Positions 35,933 through 45,188 are shown, numbered from the stretch's first letter. The stretch is DNA of 64,000 bases from Mesorhizobium sp. NZP2298 (GCF_013170825.1 NZ_CP033365.1:4786001-4850000); one strand, 5' to 3'. Program-made: numbers and translations. The notes: generated from the letters alone by a model not told the origin.

Positions 35933-36972
35933 ACCTGGAGTTCCCGTTCACCGAGCGGGGCGAAATAGGCCTCGACGTCCGCCTCGCCAACCGCATCGAG
36001 GCTTGCCGGCCGCCATTGCGGCTTCGACCCCTTGTCAATGATGGCGGCGCGGATGCCTTCGTAGAAATCATGGCCGGCAAGCATGCGGTTGAGGATGCGA
36101 AATTCCATCTTCATGCAGTCGTCCATCGACAATGTCAGCCCGGCGCTGATCTGCCGCCAGGCGACGCGAAGGCTGGTCGGAGAGCGCATGCGGATCGTCG
36201 CCAGCGTCTTGGCCGCGAATTCATCGGTGCCCGACGCGCGATCCAGGCTGTTGAGAACATCCTTCAGCGACGGTTGGTTGAAATGGCGCGATATCGCTTC
36301 CAGCGTCGGCCTGTCGGTCTCCCGCTTTGCCTGGATAAAGAAACCGCGCAGCACCGATTCCGGATCGCCGGTCAGCACCAGCCGATCAAGGAAGCTGGCC
36401 TGGTCTTCGGCCTTGATCGTGTGGGTGGCGAGCCCCGACCACAGCGCGTCGCCATAGCGGATGCGGTTGCCGGTCAGGGCCAGATACATGCCGAAGGAGC
36501 CGCCAAGGTCGGGCAGCAGATGGCTGGCGCCGACATCGGGGAAGAAGCCGATACCGACCTCCGGCATGGCGAACTGGGCATTCTCGGTCATCACCCGGTG
36601 CGAACCGTGAAAGGAAATGCCGACGCCGCCGCCCATGACGATGCCGTCGATGAGGGCGACATAGGGTTTCTTGAAGCTGTTGATGCGGGCGTTCAGCCGA
36701 TACTCGTCGGCGAAGAACTCGACCGGCGGCTTTCCGGCCCGGCCGGCCTCGTAGATATGCAGGATGTCGCCACCGGCCGAAAACGCCCTGCCCTCGGCCT
36801 TGACGAGGACGACGTCCACGCCGTCATCGCGCTCCCAGGCACGCAAGGCCTTACCCAGCGCCTTGACCATGCGATGGGTGACGGCGTTGAGTGCCTGCGG
36901 CCGCGTCAGCGTCACGACACCGGCCCTGCCCAACCGTTCGAAGCGAATTTCGTCGCCTCCACCAAAATCCAT
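35929..36972 (-). CDS. Enoyl-CoA hydratase/isomerase family protein, 3-hydroxyisobutyryl-CoA hydrolase-like
   Basis: 347-residue crotonase-fold enzyme. N-terminal GVVTLTRPQALNAVTHRMVK, the oxyanion-hole stretches AEGRAFSAGGDILHIYEAG (about residues 58-76) and DGIVMGGGVGISFHGSHRV (about 109-127), and PEVGIGFFPDVGASHLLP (about 136-153) are typical of the HIBYL-CoA hydrolase branch. That branch is about 350 residues long, against about 260 for simple hydratases. Predicted role is valine breakdown; a related acyl-CoA substrate is possible. It is upstream of and overlaps the DUF6163 gene. Confidence 0.85.
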   Translation of the reverse strand: MDFGGGDEIRFERLGRAGVVTLTRPQALNAVTHRMVKALGKALRAWERDDGVDVVLVKAEGRAFSAGGDILHIYEAGRAGKPPVEFFADEYRLNARINSFKKPYVALIDGIVMGGGVGISFHGSHRVMTENAQFAMPEVGIGFFPDVGASHLLPDLGGSFGMYLALTGNRIRYGDALWSGLATHTIKAEDQASFLDRLVLTGDPESVLRGFFIQAKRETDRPTLEAISRHFNQPSLKDVLNSLDRASGTDEFAAKTLATIRMRSPTSLRVAWRQISAGLTLSMDDCMKMEFRILNRMLAGHDFYEGIRAAIIDKGSKPQWRPASLDAVGEADVEAYFAPLGERELQV

Positions 36973-37157
36973 CGCCAGAGAATCCTTCCCCCCGCCTGCG
37001 GGACTGAAGTGCTAAAGGCGGCGCATGGGTGCGTCAATGGCAGCGGCCTCTCCGCCACGGCCTTGGCGGCCGGCGGTTGGCAATGCTACGAAGATGGCTA
37101 CCGTCGCGAGCGACGCGCCGATAGTGCGCGCGCAAGCGGCTTCAGGGACAGTTGGTC

Positions 37158-37979
37158 ATGTCCGGATTTCTCCGTCCCGCGCTGTTGACGATCGGGTTTA
37201 TGATCGCCGGCCTTGCACCGCGTCCCGCGTTCGCCGTCACGACCGACGATCTCTACCAGTCGCGGACCATCGTCACCGGCCAGGGCGAGGAGAACCGCCA
37301 GATAGGCTTCAGGGATTGCCTGGACCGGGTTCTGGTCAAGGTGTCGGGGGATCAGCGGCTGCCGAAAAAGCCGGAAATGCTGGCACTACGGGACAAGGCC
37401 GGCGATTTCGTCGACGCCTTCCGCTACCACGACCGGCTGGAGGGTATTCCGATCCATGACGAGCAAGGCACGCATGACCGGCCGCATGATCTGACTTGTC
37501 TCTACAAACCCGCCACGGTCAACAAGCTGCTCGCACAGCTCGGCAGCAAGCCCTGGCCTGGCGAGCGACCAACGCTCGCCGTCTTTCTCAGCACCGAACA
37601 GGGCGCTCGGCATTTTTTGCTAAGCGCCGAGGAGGAACGTGGCGAGACGATGCGCGAGTCTTTCGCCAATGCCGCCGATCCGCTATTGATGAATGTCGCG
37701 TTTCCGAAGGCTGCGCAGTTGGCCGAGCTGGACGAAAAAGGGCTGCGCACCGACGACATGGCAAGGCTGGATCAGCTGGCCAAACAGGTCGGTGGCGCGC
37801 AAGCGCTCGCCGGCAGCATCGTATGGAGCGACAAGGAGCTCGGGTGGATCGCCGATTGGCGACTGGCAGATCACGGCAGGACCTATCGCTGGGAGGTCCG
37901 CGGCGTCAGCTTCGACGAGGCGTTCCGTGTGGCAATCGGGGGTGCTGCACAAATTCTTTCCGGCAATGGGCAGCCCTGA
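37158..37979 (+). CDS. DUF2066 exported protein
   Basis: 273-residue protein with a signal peptide (FLRPALLTIGFMIAGLAPRP, cleavage after AFA near 27) and a DUF2066 domain (IGFRDCLDRVLVKVSGDQRL, about residues 49-68). The C-terminal half (about 140-270) has a second alpha/beta region ending in IGGAAQILSGNG. ATG at 37158 is used; an in-frame TTG two codons earlier is less likely. Function is unknown in all bacteria I can recall. It precedes hemB on the same strand by 112 bp. Confidence 0.78.
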   Translation: MSGFLRPALLTIGFMIAGLAPRPAFAVTTDDLYQSRTIVTGQGEENRQIGFRDCLDRVLVKVSGDQRLPKKPEMLALRDKAGDFVDAFRYHDRLEGIPIHDEQGTHDRPHDLTCLYKPATVNKLLAQLGSKPWPGERPTLAVFLSTEQGARHFLLSAEEERGETMRESFANAADPLLMNVAFPKAAQLAELDEKGLRTDDMARLDQLAKQVGGAQALAGSIVWSDKELGWIADWRLADHGRTYRWEVRGVSFDEAFRVAIGGAAQILSGNGQP

Positions 37980-38091
37980 CCGGATAGGCATGGCGGGACG
38001 GTGCCTCCCTTTCTGCCGGCCTGGCACAATCGTGTCGCATTGGTCAGCACCAAGGGCTCGTGGTAAAAGCCGCCAAACGAGAGTTTTGGCC

Positions 38092-39123
38092 ATGAACAAA
38101 TTCACCCCGACAAAGCCAGCCGGCGCGCGCAGCGTCGACGACATTACCGGCAGCCGCCGCCTGCGCCGCATGCGCAAGGCCGACTGGTCGCGCCGCCTGG
38201 TGCAAGAGAACCGGCTTGCGGTCGATGACCTGATCTGGCCGATCTTCGTCGTCGAGGGCAGGAATGTGCGGGAGCCGATCGCGGCCATGCCAGGCGTCTT
38301 CCGCCTGTCGGTCGACCTTGCCGTCAAGGAGGCCGAACGGGCGGCAAAGCTCGGCATTCCGGCTCTCGCCACCTTTCCCAATGTCGAGTTCGGCTTGCGC
38401 GACCAGACCGGCTCGCACATCCTCGACCCGGAAAACATCATCAATCGCGCCAGCCGCGCGATAAAGGACGCGGTGCCCGGAATCGGCATCATCACCGACG
38501 CCGCGCTCGACCCGTTCACCAGCCATGGCCATGACGGCATCCTGCGCGACGGCATCATCGTCAATGACGAGACGGTCGAGCAGGTCGCGGCTGCGGCTGT
38601 CATCCAGGCGGCCGCCGGCTCCGACATCATCGCGCCTTCCGACATGATGGACGGCCGGATCGGTGCCATCCGCGACGCGCTCGACGCCAACGGTTTTCAG
38701 GACGTGGCGATCATGTCCTACGCGACGAAGTTCGCCTCGGCCTTCTACGGCCCCTACCGCGAGGCGGTCGGCACCGCCGGTCTGCTCAAGGGCGACAAGA
38801 AGACCTATTACATCGACCACGCCAATTCCGACGAGGCGGTGCGCGAGGCCGAGCAGGACATCGCCGAGGGCGCCGACATGCTGATGGTCAAACCCGGCCT
38901 GCCCTATCTCGACATCATCCGCCGGCTGAAGGACGAATTCCAGATGCCGACCTTCGCCTACCAGGTGTCGGGCGAATATTCGATGATCAAGGCGGCGGGC
39001 GCCAATGGCTGGATCGATGGCGAGAAGGCAATGCTGGAGAGCTTGCTTGCCTTCAAGCGCGCCGGCTGTGACGGTATCCTGACCTATTTCGCGCCTGAGG
39101 TGGCGCAGATGCTGAAGGGGTAG
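38092..39123 (+). CDS. hemB: Delta-aminolevulinic acid dehydratase (porphobilinogen synthase)
   Basis: 343-residue TIM-barrel enzyme that condenses two 5-aminolevulinate molecules to porphobilinogen in heme and cobalamin synthesis. Both active-site lysines are visible: AIMSYATKFASAFYGPYREA and AYQVSGEYSMIKAAG. The segment TDAALDPFTSHGHDG has Ala/Asp where zinc enzymes have cysteines, so this is the cysteine-less, magnesium-type enzyme common in alphaproteobacteria. The ATG at 38092 is the family start; upstream in-frame codons overlap the DUF2066 gene in another frame and are discarded. Confidence 0.97.
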   Translation: MNKFTPTKPAGARSVDDITGSRRLRRMRKADWSRRLVQENRLAVDDLIWPIFVVEGRNVREPIAAMPGVFRLSVDLAVKEAERAAKLGIPALATFPNVEFGLRDQTGSHILDPENIINRASRAIKDAVPGIGIITDAALDPFTSHGHDGILRDGIIVNDETVEQVAAAAVIQAAAGSDIIAPSDMMDGRIGAIRDALDANGFQDVAIMSYATKFASAFYGPYREAVGTAGLLKGDKKTYYIDHANSDEAVREAEQDIAEGADMLMVKPGLPYLDIIRRLKDEFQMPTFAYQVSGEYSMIKAAGANGWIDGEKAMLESLLAFKRAGCDGILTYFAPEVAQMLKG

Positions 39124-39329
39124 CTCGCACCAAACCTGAACAAGGAAGCCGCCGAAGCCCCGCGATGCGGCATATAAGCACCGTCATCTTCGTTTTGAAC
39201 GATCGTTCCCAGCTGGCTGTCAGGAGCCTTCTGTAGCCCGTTGCGCATCACACGAAACCAATTGCTTTTTGCAAGCAGTTAGGTTAAGCGGCCACTGGTT
39301 GCAAATTACATGCGGTTCAGGAGGCAATG

Positions 39330-39977
39330 ATGTCAAAACTTCGTGTCAATGCGTTCACCCTCTCGCTCGACGGTTACGGCGCCGGTCCGGATCAGACTCT
39401 TGAACATCCTCTCGGCGTCGGCGGCGAAAATCTGCACAAATGGATGATCGGCACCCGCACGTTCCGCCAGATGGTGCTCGGCAAGAACGACGGGACCACC
39501 GACACCGATGACAGCTTCGCGGCACGCAGTTTCGAGAATGTCGGCGCCTGGATCCTCGGCCGCAACATGTTCGGGCCGATCCGCGGCGATTGGCCTGACG
39601 ACAGCTGGAAAGGCTGGTGGGGCCCCAACCCGCCCTATCACGTGCCGACTTTCGTGCTGACGCGTTACAAACGCGATCCGATCGTCATGGAAGGCGGCAC
39701 GACCTTCCACTTCGTCACCGACGGCATCCATTCGGCGCTCGAGCAGGCAAAGGTCGCGGCTGGCGGCAAGGATGTGCGGGTTGGTGGCGGCGTTTCGACA
39801 ATCCGGCAATACCTTCAGGAGAAGCTCATCGACGAGATGCACCTGGCGATCTCGCCGATCCTGCTTGGCACAGGTGAGAATCTGTTCGCCGGTCTCGACA
39901 TGCTGAAGCTCGGCTACCAGTGCACCGAGCAGGTTGCGACGGCGCTTGCCACGCATGTGATGATCGGGCGGGCGTGA
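39330..39977 (+). CDS. Dihydrofolate reductase family (RibD C-terminal-like) protein
   Basis: 215-residue protein of the DHFR/RibD-C superfamily, small stand-alone NAD(P)H-dependent reductases of unknown substrate. Features: SKLRVNAFTLSLDGYGAGPD at the N-terminus, VGAWILGRNMFGPIRGDWPD (about residues 67-86), and the nucleotide-binding-like VGGGVSTIRQYLQEKLIDEM (about 149-168). The second of two adjacent ATGs is used because GGAGG is five bases before it. Monocistronic; a palindromic repeat follows immediately after its stop. Confidence 0.8.
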   Translation: MSKLRVNAFTLSLDGYGAGPDQTLEHPLGVGGENLHKWMIGTRTFRQMVLGKNDGTTDTDDSFAARSFENVGAWILGRNMFGPIRGDWPDDSWKGWWGPNPPYHVPTFVLTRYKRDPIVMEGGTTFHFVTDGIHSALEQAKVAAGGKDVRVGGGVSTIRQYLQEKLIDEMHLAISPILLGTGENLFAGLDMLKLGYQCTEQVATALATHVMIGRA

Positions 39978-39987
39978 CTACAGCTCT

Positions 39988-40157
39988 TTCTCCCCGTCAC
40001 TATACGGGGAGAAATGCCCGGCAGGGCAATGAGGGGCGGCGCGGCCTTTGGAGACTAGCGGCAAGCTACCAATAGCAGCGAATTGGGGCTCAATCGCCAA
40101 CGCTGGCGCCGCCCCTCATCCGCCCTTCGGGCACGTTCTCCCCGTGAACGGGGAGAA
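39988..40157. repeat. Rhizobial palindromic intergenic repeat (RIME/REP-like)
   Basis: 170-bp element with a hairpin at each end: TTCTCCCCGT/ACGGGGAGAA at 39988-40013 and again at 40136-40157. The inner arms also pair over a long range (AATGAGGGGCGGCGC near 40028-40042 with GCGCCGCCCCTCAT near 40107-40120). The whole could fold as one large cruciform or RNA hairpin. It fills the gap between two convergent genes and ends 11 bp from the ppk2 stop. Such elements are widespread in rhizobial genomes. Confidence 0.85.
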
Positions 40158-40168
40158 GGACAAGGTGC

Positions 40169-41089
40169 TCAATACTTCTCCGGCACGTAGAGTTCGCGCG
40201 GCAATGTCTGGCGCTCGTATTCGGGATTGAAGACGCGTTCCGGCAGCGTGATCTCCTCGTGCGGCACCTCTTCATAAGGCATCTGCTTGAGCAGATGGTC
40301 GATGCAGTTCAGCCGTGCGCGCTTCTTGTCGTTGCCCTCGACGATGAACCAGGGCGCCTCCGGAATGTTGGTGCGGGCGAAGGTCTCTTCCTTGGCCTTG
40401 GTGTACTGCTCCCAGCGCACGCGCGATTGCAGATCCATCGGCGACAGCTTCCACTGCTTCATCGGATCGTGGATGCGCATCAGGAAGCGCATCTGCTGCT
40501 CCTCGTCGGTGATCGAGAACCAGTACTTGACCACGGTGATACCGGAGCGCACCAGCATGCGCTCGAACTCCGGCACGTCGCGGAAAAATTCCTCGACCTG
40601 ACCGGGATCGGCAAAGCCCATCACCTGCTCGACGCCTGACCGGTTGTACCAGGAGCGGTCGAACAGCACGATCTCGCCACCGGCCGGCAGATGCGGCACA
40701 TAGCGCTGGAAATACCATTGCGACTTCTCGCGCTCGGTCGGCGCCGGCAGCGCCACGACGCGGCAGATGCGCGGATTGAGCCGCTGGGTGATGCGCTTGA
40801 TGACGCCGCCCTTGCCAGCGGAATCGCGGCCCTCGAAAATCACCACCAGCTTCTTCTTGTGGTAGGCGACCCAGGACTGCAGCTTGATCAGCTCGGATTG
40901 CAAGGTGATCAGGTCACGGAAATATTGCATGCGGTCGATCGAAGGCGGATGCGCGTTCTTGTAGATCTTGGCGATCTCCATCGACAGCGCCGGCTCCGAC
41001 ATTTCGAGCTCATAGTCTTCGTCGAGCGTGTCGGCGAGCTCGGCTTCAAGCCAGTCCTTGGCGGGAGAATTCTGTCTTAGCTCGGTCAT
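40169..41089 (-). CDS. ppk2: Polyphosphate kinase 2
   Basis: 306-residue kinase that uses polyphosphate to phosphorylate nucleoside diphosphates (or the reverse). Walker A GRDSAGKGG (about residues 89-97), the lid-region motif LPAPTEREKSQWYFQRYVPH, Walker B-like FDRSWYNRSGVE and IEGND-like FIVEGNDKKRARLN are all present. Length fits single-domain PPK2 (class I). Monocistronic and convergent with the reductase-like gene; a palindromic repeat separates them. Confidence 0.94.
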   Translation of the reverse strand: MTELRQNSPAKDWLEAELADTLDEDYELEMSEPALSMEIAKIYKNAHPPSIDRMQYFRDLITLQSELIKLQSWVAYHKKKLVVIFEGRDSAGKGGVIKRITQRLNPRICRVVALPAPTEREKSQWYFQRYVPHLPAGGEIVLFDRSWYNRSGVEQVMGFADPGQVEEFFRDVPEFERMLVRSGITVVKYWFSITDEEQQMRFLMRIHDPMKQWKLSPMDLQSRVRWEQYTKAKEETFARTNIPEAPWFIVEGNDKKRARLNCIDHLLKQMPYEEVPHEEITLPERVFNPEYERQTLPRELYVPEKY

Positions 41090-41370
41090 ATCAGTCGCTC
41101 CGCTTGCAAGCCTGTCGGCTCATGTCCGGCACCCCAAACTGCTGGCCCCTAGCCTGGAATGGAAACACCTTAGCCGAATTCAATATAGGCCGGCGGTGAC
41201 GGTTTTATTGCAGTCCGGGGCGCGATCGCGGCTGTTAAAAGCTCCGCCATGTGTGATCGATCCATCATCATTGCATGGCGACAAGCCGGGCGAATTGTCC
41301 TACAAATCCCCGGTCGCATTCCGGGCTGCCCTTCGCGGCACCCCAATTCAACACAATCGCGAGGACTGAC

Positions 41371-42414
41371 ATGGAATACCGCACCCTTGGCCGTTCCGGC
41401 CTGAAGGTTTCGACACTGACTTTGGGCACCATGACGTTCGGCGGCACCGGCCCCTTCGCCGCGGTGGGCAACAGCGATCTTGCCGAAGCCAAGCGCATGA
41501 TCGACATGTGCATCGACGCCGGCATCAACCTCATCGACACCGCCAATGTCTATTCGAACGGCCTGTCGGAAGAGATCATCGGCGAGGCGCTCGGCGGCAA
41601 GCGCAAGAACGACGTGCTGATCGCGTCCAAGGCGCGCATGCGGATCGGCGGCGGGCCGAACGACGAAGGCCTGTCGCGCCACCATCTGATCCGCGAATGC
41701 GAAAAGAGCCTGAAGCGGCTGAAGACCGACGTCATCGACATCTATTTCGTTCACCAGTGGGATGGTCTTACCCCTGTCGAGGAAACGGTGGCCGCGCTCG
41801 ACACGTTGGTCGCCCAGGGCAAGGTGCGCTATATCGGCTGCTCCAACTGGTCCGGCTGGCAGGTGATGAAGGCACTCTCCATCAGCGACAGCCGTCACCA
41901 GCAACGCTTCGTCACCCAGCAGATCCACTATACGCTGGAGGCACGCGAGGCCGAATATGAACTGCTGCCGATCTCGGTCGACCAGGGACTGGGCGTGCTG
42001 GTCTGGAGCCCGCTCGCCGGCGGCTTGCTGTCCGGCAAATACCGCCGCGACAGCCCGACCGCGCGCCAGCTCGCGGGCTGGTCCGAGCCGCCGATCCGGG
42101 ACGAGGATCGGCTGTGGCGGATCGTGGATGTGCTGGTGGAGATCGGCAAGGCTCGCGGCGTCTCGGCGGCGCAGGTGGCACTTGCCTGGCTGCTCGGCCG
42201 CCCCGCCGTCTCCTCGCTGGTGATCGGCGCCCGCAACGATGCCCAGCTCAAGGACAATCTCGCCGCGGCTGCCCTGGAACTCAACCCTGAAGAACGCCAG
42301 CGCCTCGACGCGGTCAGCCGCCCGCCCCTGCTCTACCCCTACTGGCACCAGCAATTGACGGCAAAGGATCGCTTCGGCCCCGCCGACATGGTTCTCGACC
42401 GCAGCGTCATCTGA
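41371..42414 (+). CDS. Aldo/keto reductase
   Basis: 347-residue NADPH-dependent TIM-barrel oxidoreductase. The catalytic tetrad is in place: Asp and Tyr in LIDTANVYSNG (about residues 51-61), Lys in IASKARM (about 84) and His in IYFVHQWDG (about 125), with the C-terminal cofactor loop WSPLAGGLLSGKYRRD and IGARNDAQLKDNL. The start at 41371 (MEYRTLGRSGLKVS) has GAGGA upstream. Substrate unknown. Convergent with the GT90-like pair. Confidence 0.92.
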   Translation: MEYRTLGRSGLKVSTLTLGTMTFGGTGPFAAVGNSDLAEAKRMIDMCIDAGINLIDTANVYSNGLSEEIIGEALGGKRKNDVLIASKARMRIGGGPNDEGLSRHHLIRECEKSLKRLKTDVIDIYFVHQWDGLTPVEETVAALDTLVAQGKVRYIGCSNWSGWQVMKALSISDSRHQQRFVTQQIHYTLEAREAEYELLPISVDQGLGVLVWSPLAGGLLSGKYRRDSPTARQLAGWSEPPIRDEDRLWRIVDVLVEIGKARGVSAAQVALAWLLGRPAVSSLVIGARNDAQLKDNLAAAALELNPEERQRLDAVSRPPLLYPYWHQQLTAKDRFGPADMVLDRSVI

Positions 42415-42433
42415 CTCTCTGGCCGAAGCGCGC

Positions 42434-43405
42434 TTAGCCCTCGATGAAGTGCCAGAGTTGGGGATCGGGTTCGATCTGGCCGCTGAGCACGAAATATTTA
42501 TAGAGCACGAGCAGGGAGACAGCCTGCTCGTCTCGCTCATTGGAGAATGTCCGGCAATAGGCATTGGCCGCGGCAACAATGCGCTCGGCCTGCGCCGGAT
42601 GCCGTTCGAAATAGCGCACCTTTTCGCCAAGATCGGCGAAATCCGGATCGAGCGGCACATAGTGGACGTTGGCTTCGAGCCGGCTCTCCGCGAACCACGT
42701 CTCGTAGGTCGGCGGCGGCATCAGGCACAGCGAGTTCGAATTCATGATCCATTTGAGATTGGTCGCTACGTCATTGCCCTCCAGCGAGACGATGTAGCGG
42801 TAGCGCAAGTGCTGGCGGATGCTGAGAAAGGGCTTGCTGTACTCGGCCGGCGCACTTCGCTTGTGTGAACCTACGTCGCAGAACGGCAGGTCACGCGCCG
42901 CGTTCAGGAACCGTGTCCTGATCGGATTGTTGAGATCGCCGCGCCAGATCACGACCGGCAGCTTGTCGGCGAAGGCGACTGCGTCGGCGGGCATGTAGAA
43001 GTGGCGGAACTTGTTGAACTTCAGAATGACCGCATTGCCATTGTCGGCACGGATCGGCCGGTCCTTGACGAGCGTCGGCACCTTCGGCAACCCGATGACG
43101 TCGCCGAACTCCACGTCGAGAAGCAATGCCGGATCGAAATAGCGGGCAAACTCCTTCAGGTCGTAATAGTACATGCTCGGTCCGAACGGCATCTTGTCGA
43201 TGCGCACCGCATCCGGGCCAGGCACAAAGGCGTCCTGCAGCTTGTTGTAGTCATTCAACCGCCGGCGCACGGCCTCGTCCGAAAGCCTGGCCTGCTCCAG
43301 GCGGTCCGCCAGCCGTCGTCGGAAGAGTGCCTGTGGCGCGATATCGCGCATGACGTTTCGCGCGTAGTAGAAAACCTTCTGCGTCGTTCTCTTTATGCCG
43401 GCCAT
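42434..43405 (-). CDS. GT90-like (CAP10/LpsA-type) glycosyltransferase, copy A
   Basis: 323-residue predicted cytoplasmic glycosyltransferase. Characteristic stretches are KLPVVIWRGDLNNPIRTRFL (about residues 147-166), the RYRYIVSLEGNDVATNLKWI donor-site region (about 202-221) and SLCLMPPPTYETWFAE (about 225-240). It resembles the CAP10/GT90 and LpsA lipopolysaccharide families, so a role in surface-glycan decoration is likely. The linkage made is unknown. A paralog of identical length lies directly upstream on the same strand (43556), with about 150 bp between them. Confidence 0.78.
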   Translation of the reverse strand: MAGIKRTTQKVFYYARNVMRDIAPQALFRRRLADRLEQARLSDEAVRRRLNDYNKLQDAFVPGPDAVRIDKMPFGPSMYYYDLKEFARYFDPALLLDVEFGDVIGLPKVPTLVKDRPIRADNGNAVILKFNKFRHFYMPADAVAFADKLPVVIWRGDLNNPIRTRFLNAARDLPFCDVGSHKRSAPAEYSKPFLSIRQHLRYRYIVSLEGNDVATNLKWIMNSNSLCLMPPPTYETWFAESRLEANVHYVPLDPDFADLGEKVRYFERHPAQAERIVAAANAYCRTFSNERDEQAVSLLVLYKYFVLSGQIEPDPQLWHFIEG

Positions 43406-43555
43406 GGTTCACGTTGATCAGGACAAACGCGACCAAAACACACGACAACCGAGTTTGTTCCCGCGTCACGCTTACGCGTCATTGTGCCAGGCATTTACCA
43501 AGCGCGGCGGTCGTCCAGCGCGTGCCGATCGGCTTCGACGAGAGGATCCGGGCAA

Positions 43556-44527
43556 CTAGCCCGTTATGCAGCGCCAGACCGCGGTATCCGGCTTGATCTG
43601 GCCGCTGAGCACGAAATATTTGTACAGCACCAGCAGGGAGATCGCCTGTTCGGTCTGTTCGTGCCCAAAGGTCCGGCAATAGGCGTTCGCAGCCGCGGTG
43701 ATACGCTCCGCCTTCTCCGGGTTCCGTTCGAAATAGGCCACATGTTCGGCAAGGTCCGAGAAATCAGCTTCGAGCGGCACATAGTGGACATTGGCCTCGA
43801 GCTGCCGCTCGGCGAACCATGTCTCATATGTCGGCGGTGGCATCAGGCAGAGCGACTTCGAGCTCAAGATCCACTTGAGGTTGGTCGCCACGTCATTGCC
43901 TTCAAGCGAGACGATGTAGCGATAGCGCTGGTGCTGGCTGATGCTCAGAAACGGCTTGGCGTATTCGGCCGGAGCGTTCGGCTTGTGCGAGCCGGCATCG
44001 CAGAACGGCAGGTCGCGCACCGCCTTCAGAAATCTCGTCCTGATCGGATTGTTGAGATCGCCGCGCCAGACCACGACAGGCAGCTTGTCGGCGAACGAGA
44101 TGGCATCAGCCGGCATCTGGAAGTGACGAAACTTGTCGAGCTTCATGATGACCGCGTTCTCGTCGTCATCCCGGATCGGCCGGTCCTTCACGATCGTCGG
44201 CACCTTCGGCACATTCCTGACGTCGCCGAATTCGAAGTCGATCAGCAGTCCGGGGTCGAAGTAGCGGGCAAATTCCTTCAGGTCGTAATAGTACATGGTC
44301 GGCGTGAAGGGCAGCTTGCTGATGCGCATGGCATTGGCACTTGGGGCGAAGCCATCCTGCAGCTTGTTGTAGTAATTTACCCGCCGGCGCGCCGCCTCAT
44401 CGGAAAGCCTGGCCTTTTCGAGGCGAACTGCCAGTCTGCGGCGAAACAAGGCTTGTGGAATGACATCGCGCGCGACGTTTCGCGCATAATAGAAAACCTT
44501 TGCCGACGTCCGCGCAATTGTGGCCAT
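43556..44527 (-). CDS. GT90-like (CAP10/LpsA-type) glycosyltransferase, copy B
   Basis: 323-residue paralog of the downstream gene; by eye roughly three quarters of positions are identical with no length change. All core motifs are retained (VVWRGDLNNPIRTRFL, YIVSLEGNDVATNLKWI, LCLMPPPTYETWFAE). Divergence is spread over the N-terminal 80 residues and the last 30, so neither copy looks decayed. A recent tandem duplication followed by amino-acid change suggests differing sugar or acceptor preference. Probably co-transcribed with copy A. Confidence 0.78.
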   Translation of the reverse strand: MATIARTSAKVFYYARNVARDVIPQALFRRRLAVRLEKARLSDEAARRRVNYYNKLQDGFAPSANAMRISKLPFTPTMYYYDLKEFARYFDPGLLIDFEFGDVRNVPKVPTIVKDRPIRDDDENAVIMKLDKFRHFQMPADAISFADKLPVVVWRGDLNNPIRTRFLKAVRDLPFCDAGSHKPNAPAEYAKPFLSISQHQRYRYIVSLEGNDVATNLKWILSSKSLCLMPPPTYETWFAERQLEANVHYVPLEADFSDLAEHVAYFERNPEKAERITAAANAYCRTFGHEQTEQAISLLVLYKYFVLSGQIKPDTAVWRCITG

Positions 44528-44726
44528 GGTTCACTTGATCAAAACAAACGGGCAGCTCTCAATACGCTGGCGCCCCGCGTTTTCTACATCATTATGGCGC
44601 CCGTCTGGCAAGCCCCCCTGCAAATCCGCGACGCCGCGCCCGCGCACGGCCGCTTCAGCTGTTGTGTTTGACGGCTAATGCTCCTAGGCAGGGTCAGAGC
44701 CGCAAGGCAGGTTAAAAGGAGCCGAT

Positions 44727-44873
44727 ATGGCGCGAGCACCAAACTACGATCAGGAACGCAAGGAACGTGACCGGCAGAAGGCGGCGAAGAAGGCCGAAAA
44801 GCTGGCGGCCAAGGTTGCCGCGCGCGAACGTTCGAAGCCCGAGGGCGAGGCCGAAACCGAAACAGCGGAATGA
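44727..44873 (+). CDS. 48-residue highly charged protein of unknown function
   Basis: Small ORF with a strong ribosome-binding site (AGGAG six bases upstream) and a terminator directly after the stop. The product is almost entirely helical and charged (MARAPNYDQERKERDRQKAA, KKAEKLAAKVAARE) with an acidic end (EGEAETETAE). No membrane segment or signal. Similar short charged proteins occur in other rhizobia as conserved hypotheticals. Basic first part could contact nucleic acid; that is speculation. Confidence 0.7.
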   Translation: MARAPNYDQERKERDRQKAAKKAEKLAAKVAARERSKPEGEAETETAE

Positions 44874-44879
44874 CGGCAA

Positions 44880-44904
44880 AAGGCCCGCACATGCGGGCCT
44901 TGCT
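44880..44904 (+). terminator. Terminator of the 48-residue protein gene
   Basis: Perfect 9-bp stem AAGGCCCGC/GCGGGCCTT (44880-44888 with 44893-44901) and 4-nt loop, starting 7 bp after the stop. The T tract is short. Confidence 0.7.
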
Positions 44905-44927
44905 TCAATCGAGATTGCCGACCTGAA

Positions 44928-45188
44928 TCAGGCGGGCGCCTTGTCGCTGACAAAAACGTCCACTTCCCGCGCCGCGGCGATAAAGGCGCGCCTGGCATTC
45001 ATCGCCGGCTTGTCGCCGGCCAGCGCATCGTGGCAGGCCTGCAGCGCCGCGCGATGCTTGGGACTGCGCTTGCCGGGCCAACTGTTGAGGAGGTAATCGG
45101 AAGCCTCGCGGGCCGTGCGCAAGAGCTGGGTGCTTCCCGCCGTGACGGACTTGACGGTCACGGGTGTTTCAAATCGGTTGTTTTCCAT
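44928..45188 (-). CDS. DUF982 protein
   Basis: 86-residue protein of the DUF982 family, which is almost confined to Rhizobiales. The pattern is FETPVTVKSVTAGSTQLLRT, then REASDYLLNSWPGKRSPKHR, AALQACHDALAGDKPAMNAR and the C-terminal AFIAAAREVDVFV. No signal or membrane segment. Function unknown. Monocistronic, transcribed towards the 48-residue gene. Confidence 0.82.
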   Translation of the reverse strand: MENNRFETPVTVKSVTAGSTQLLRTAREASDYLLNSWPGKRSPKHRAALQACHDALAGDKPAMNARRAFIAAAREVDVFVSDKAPA

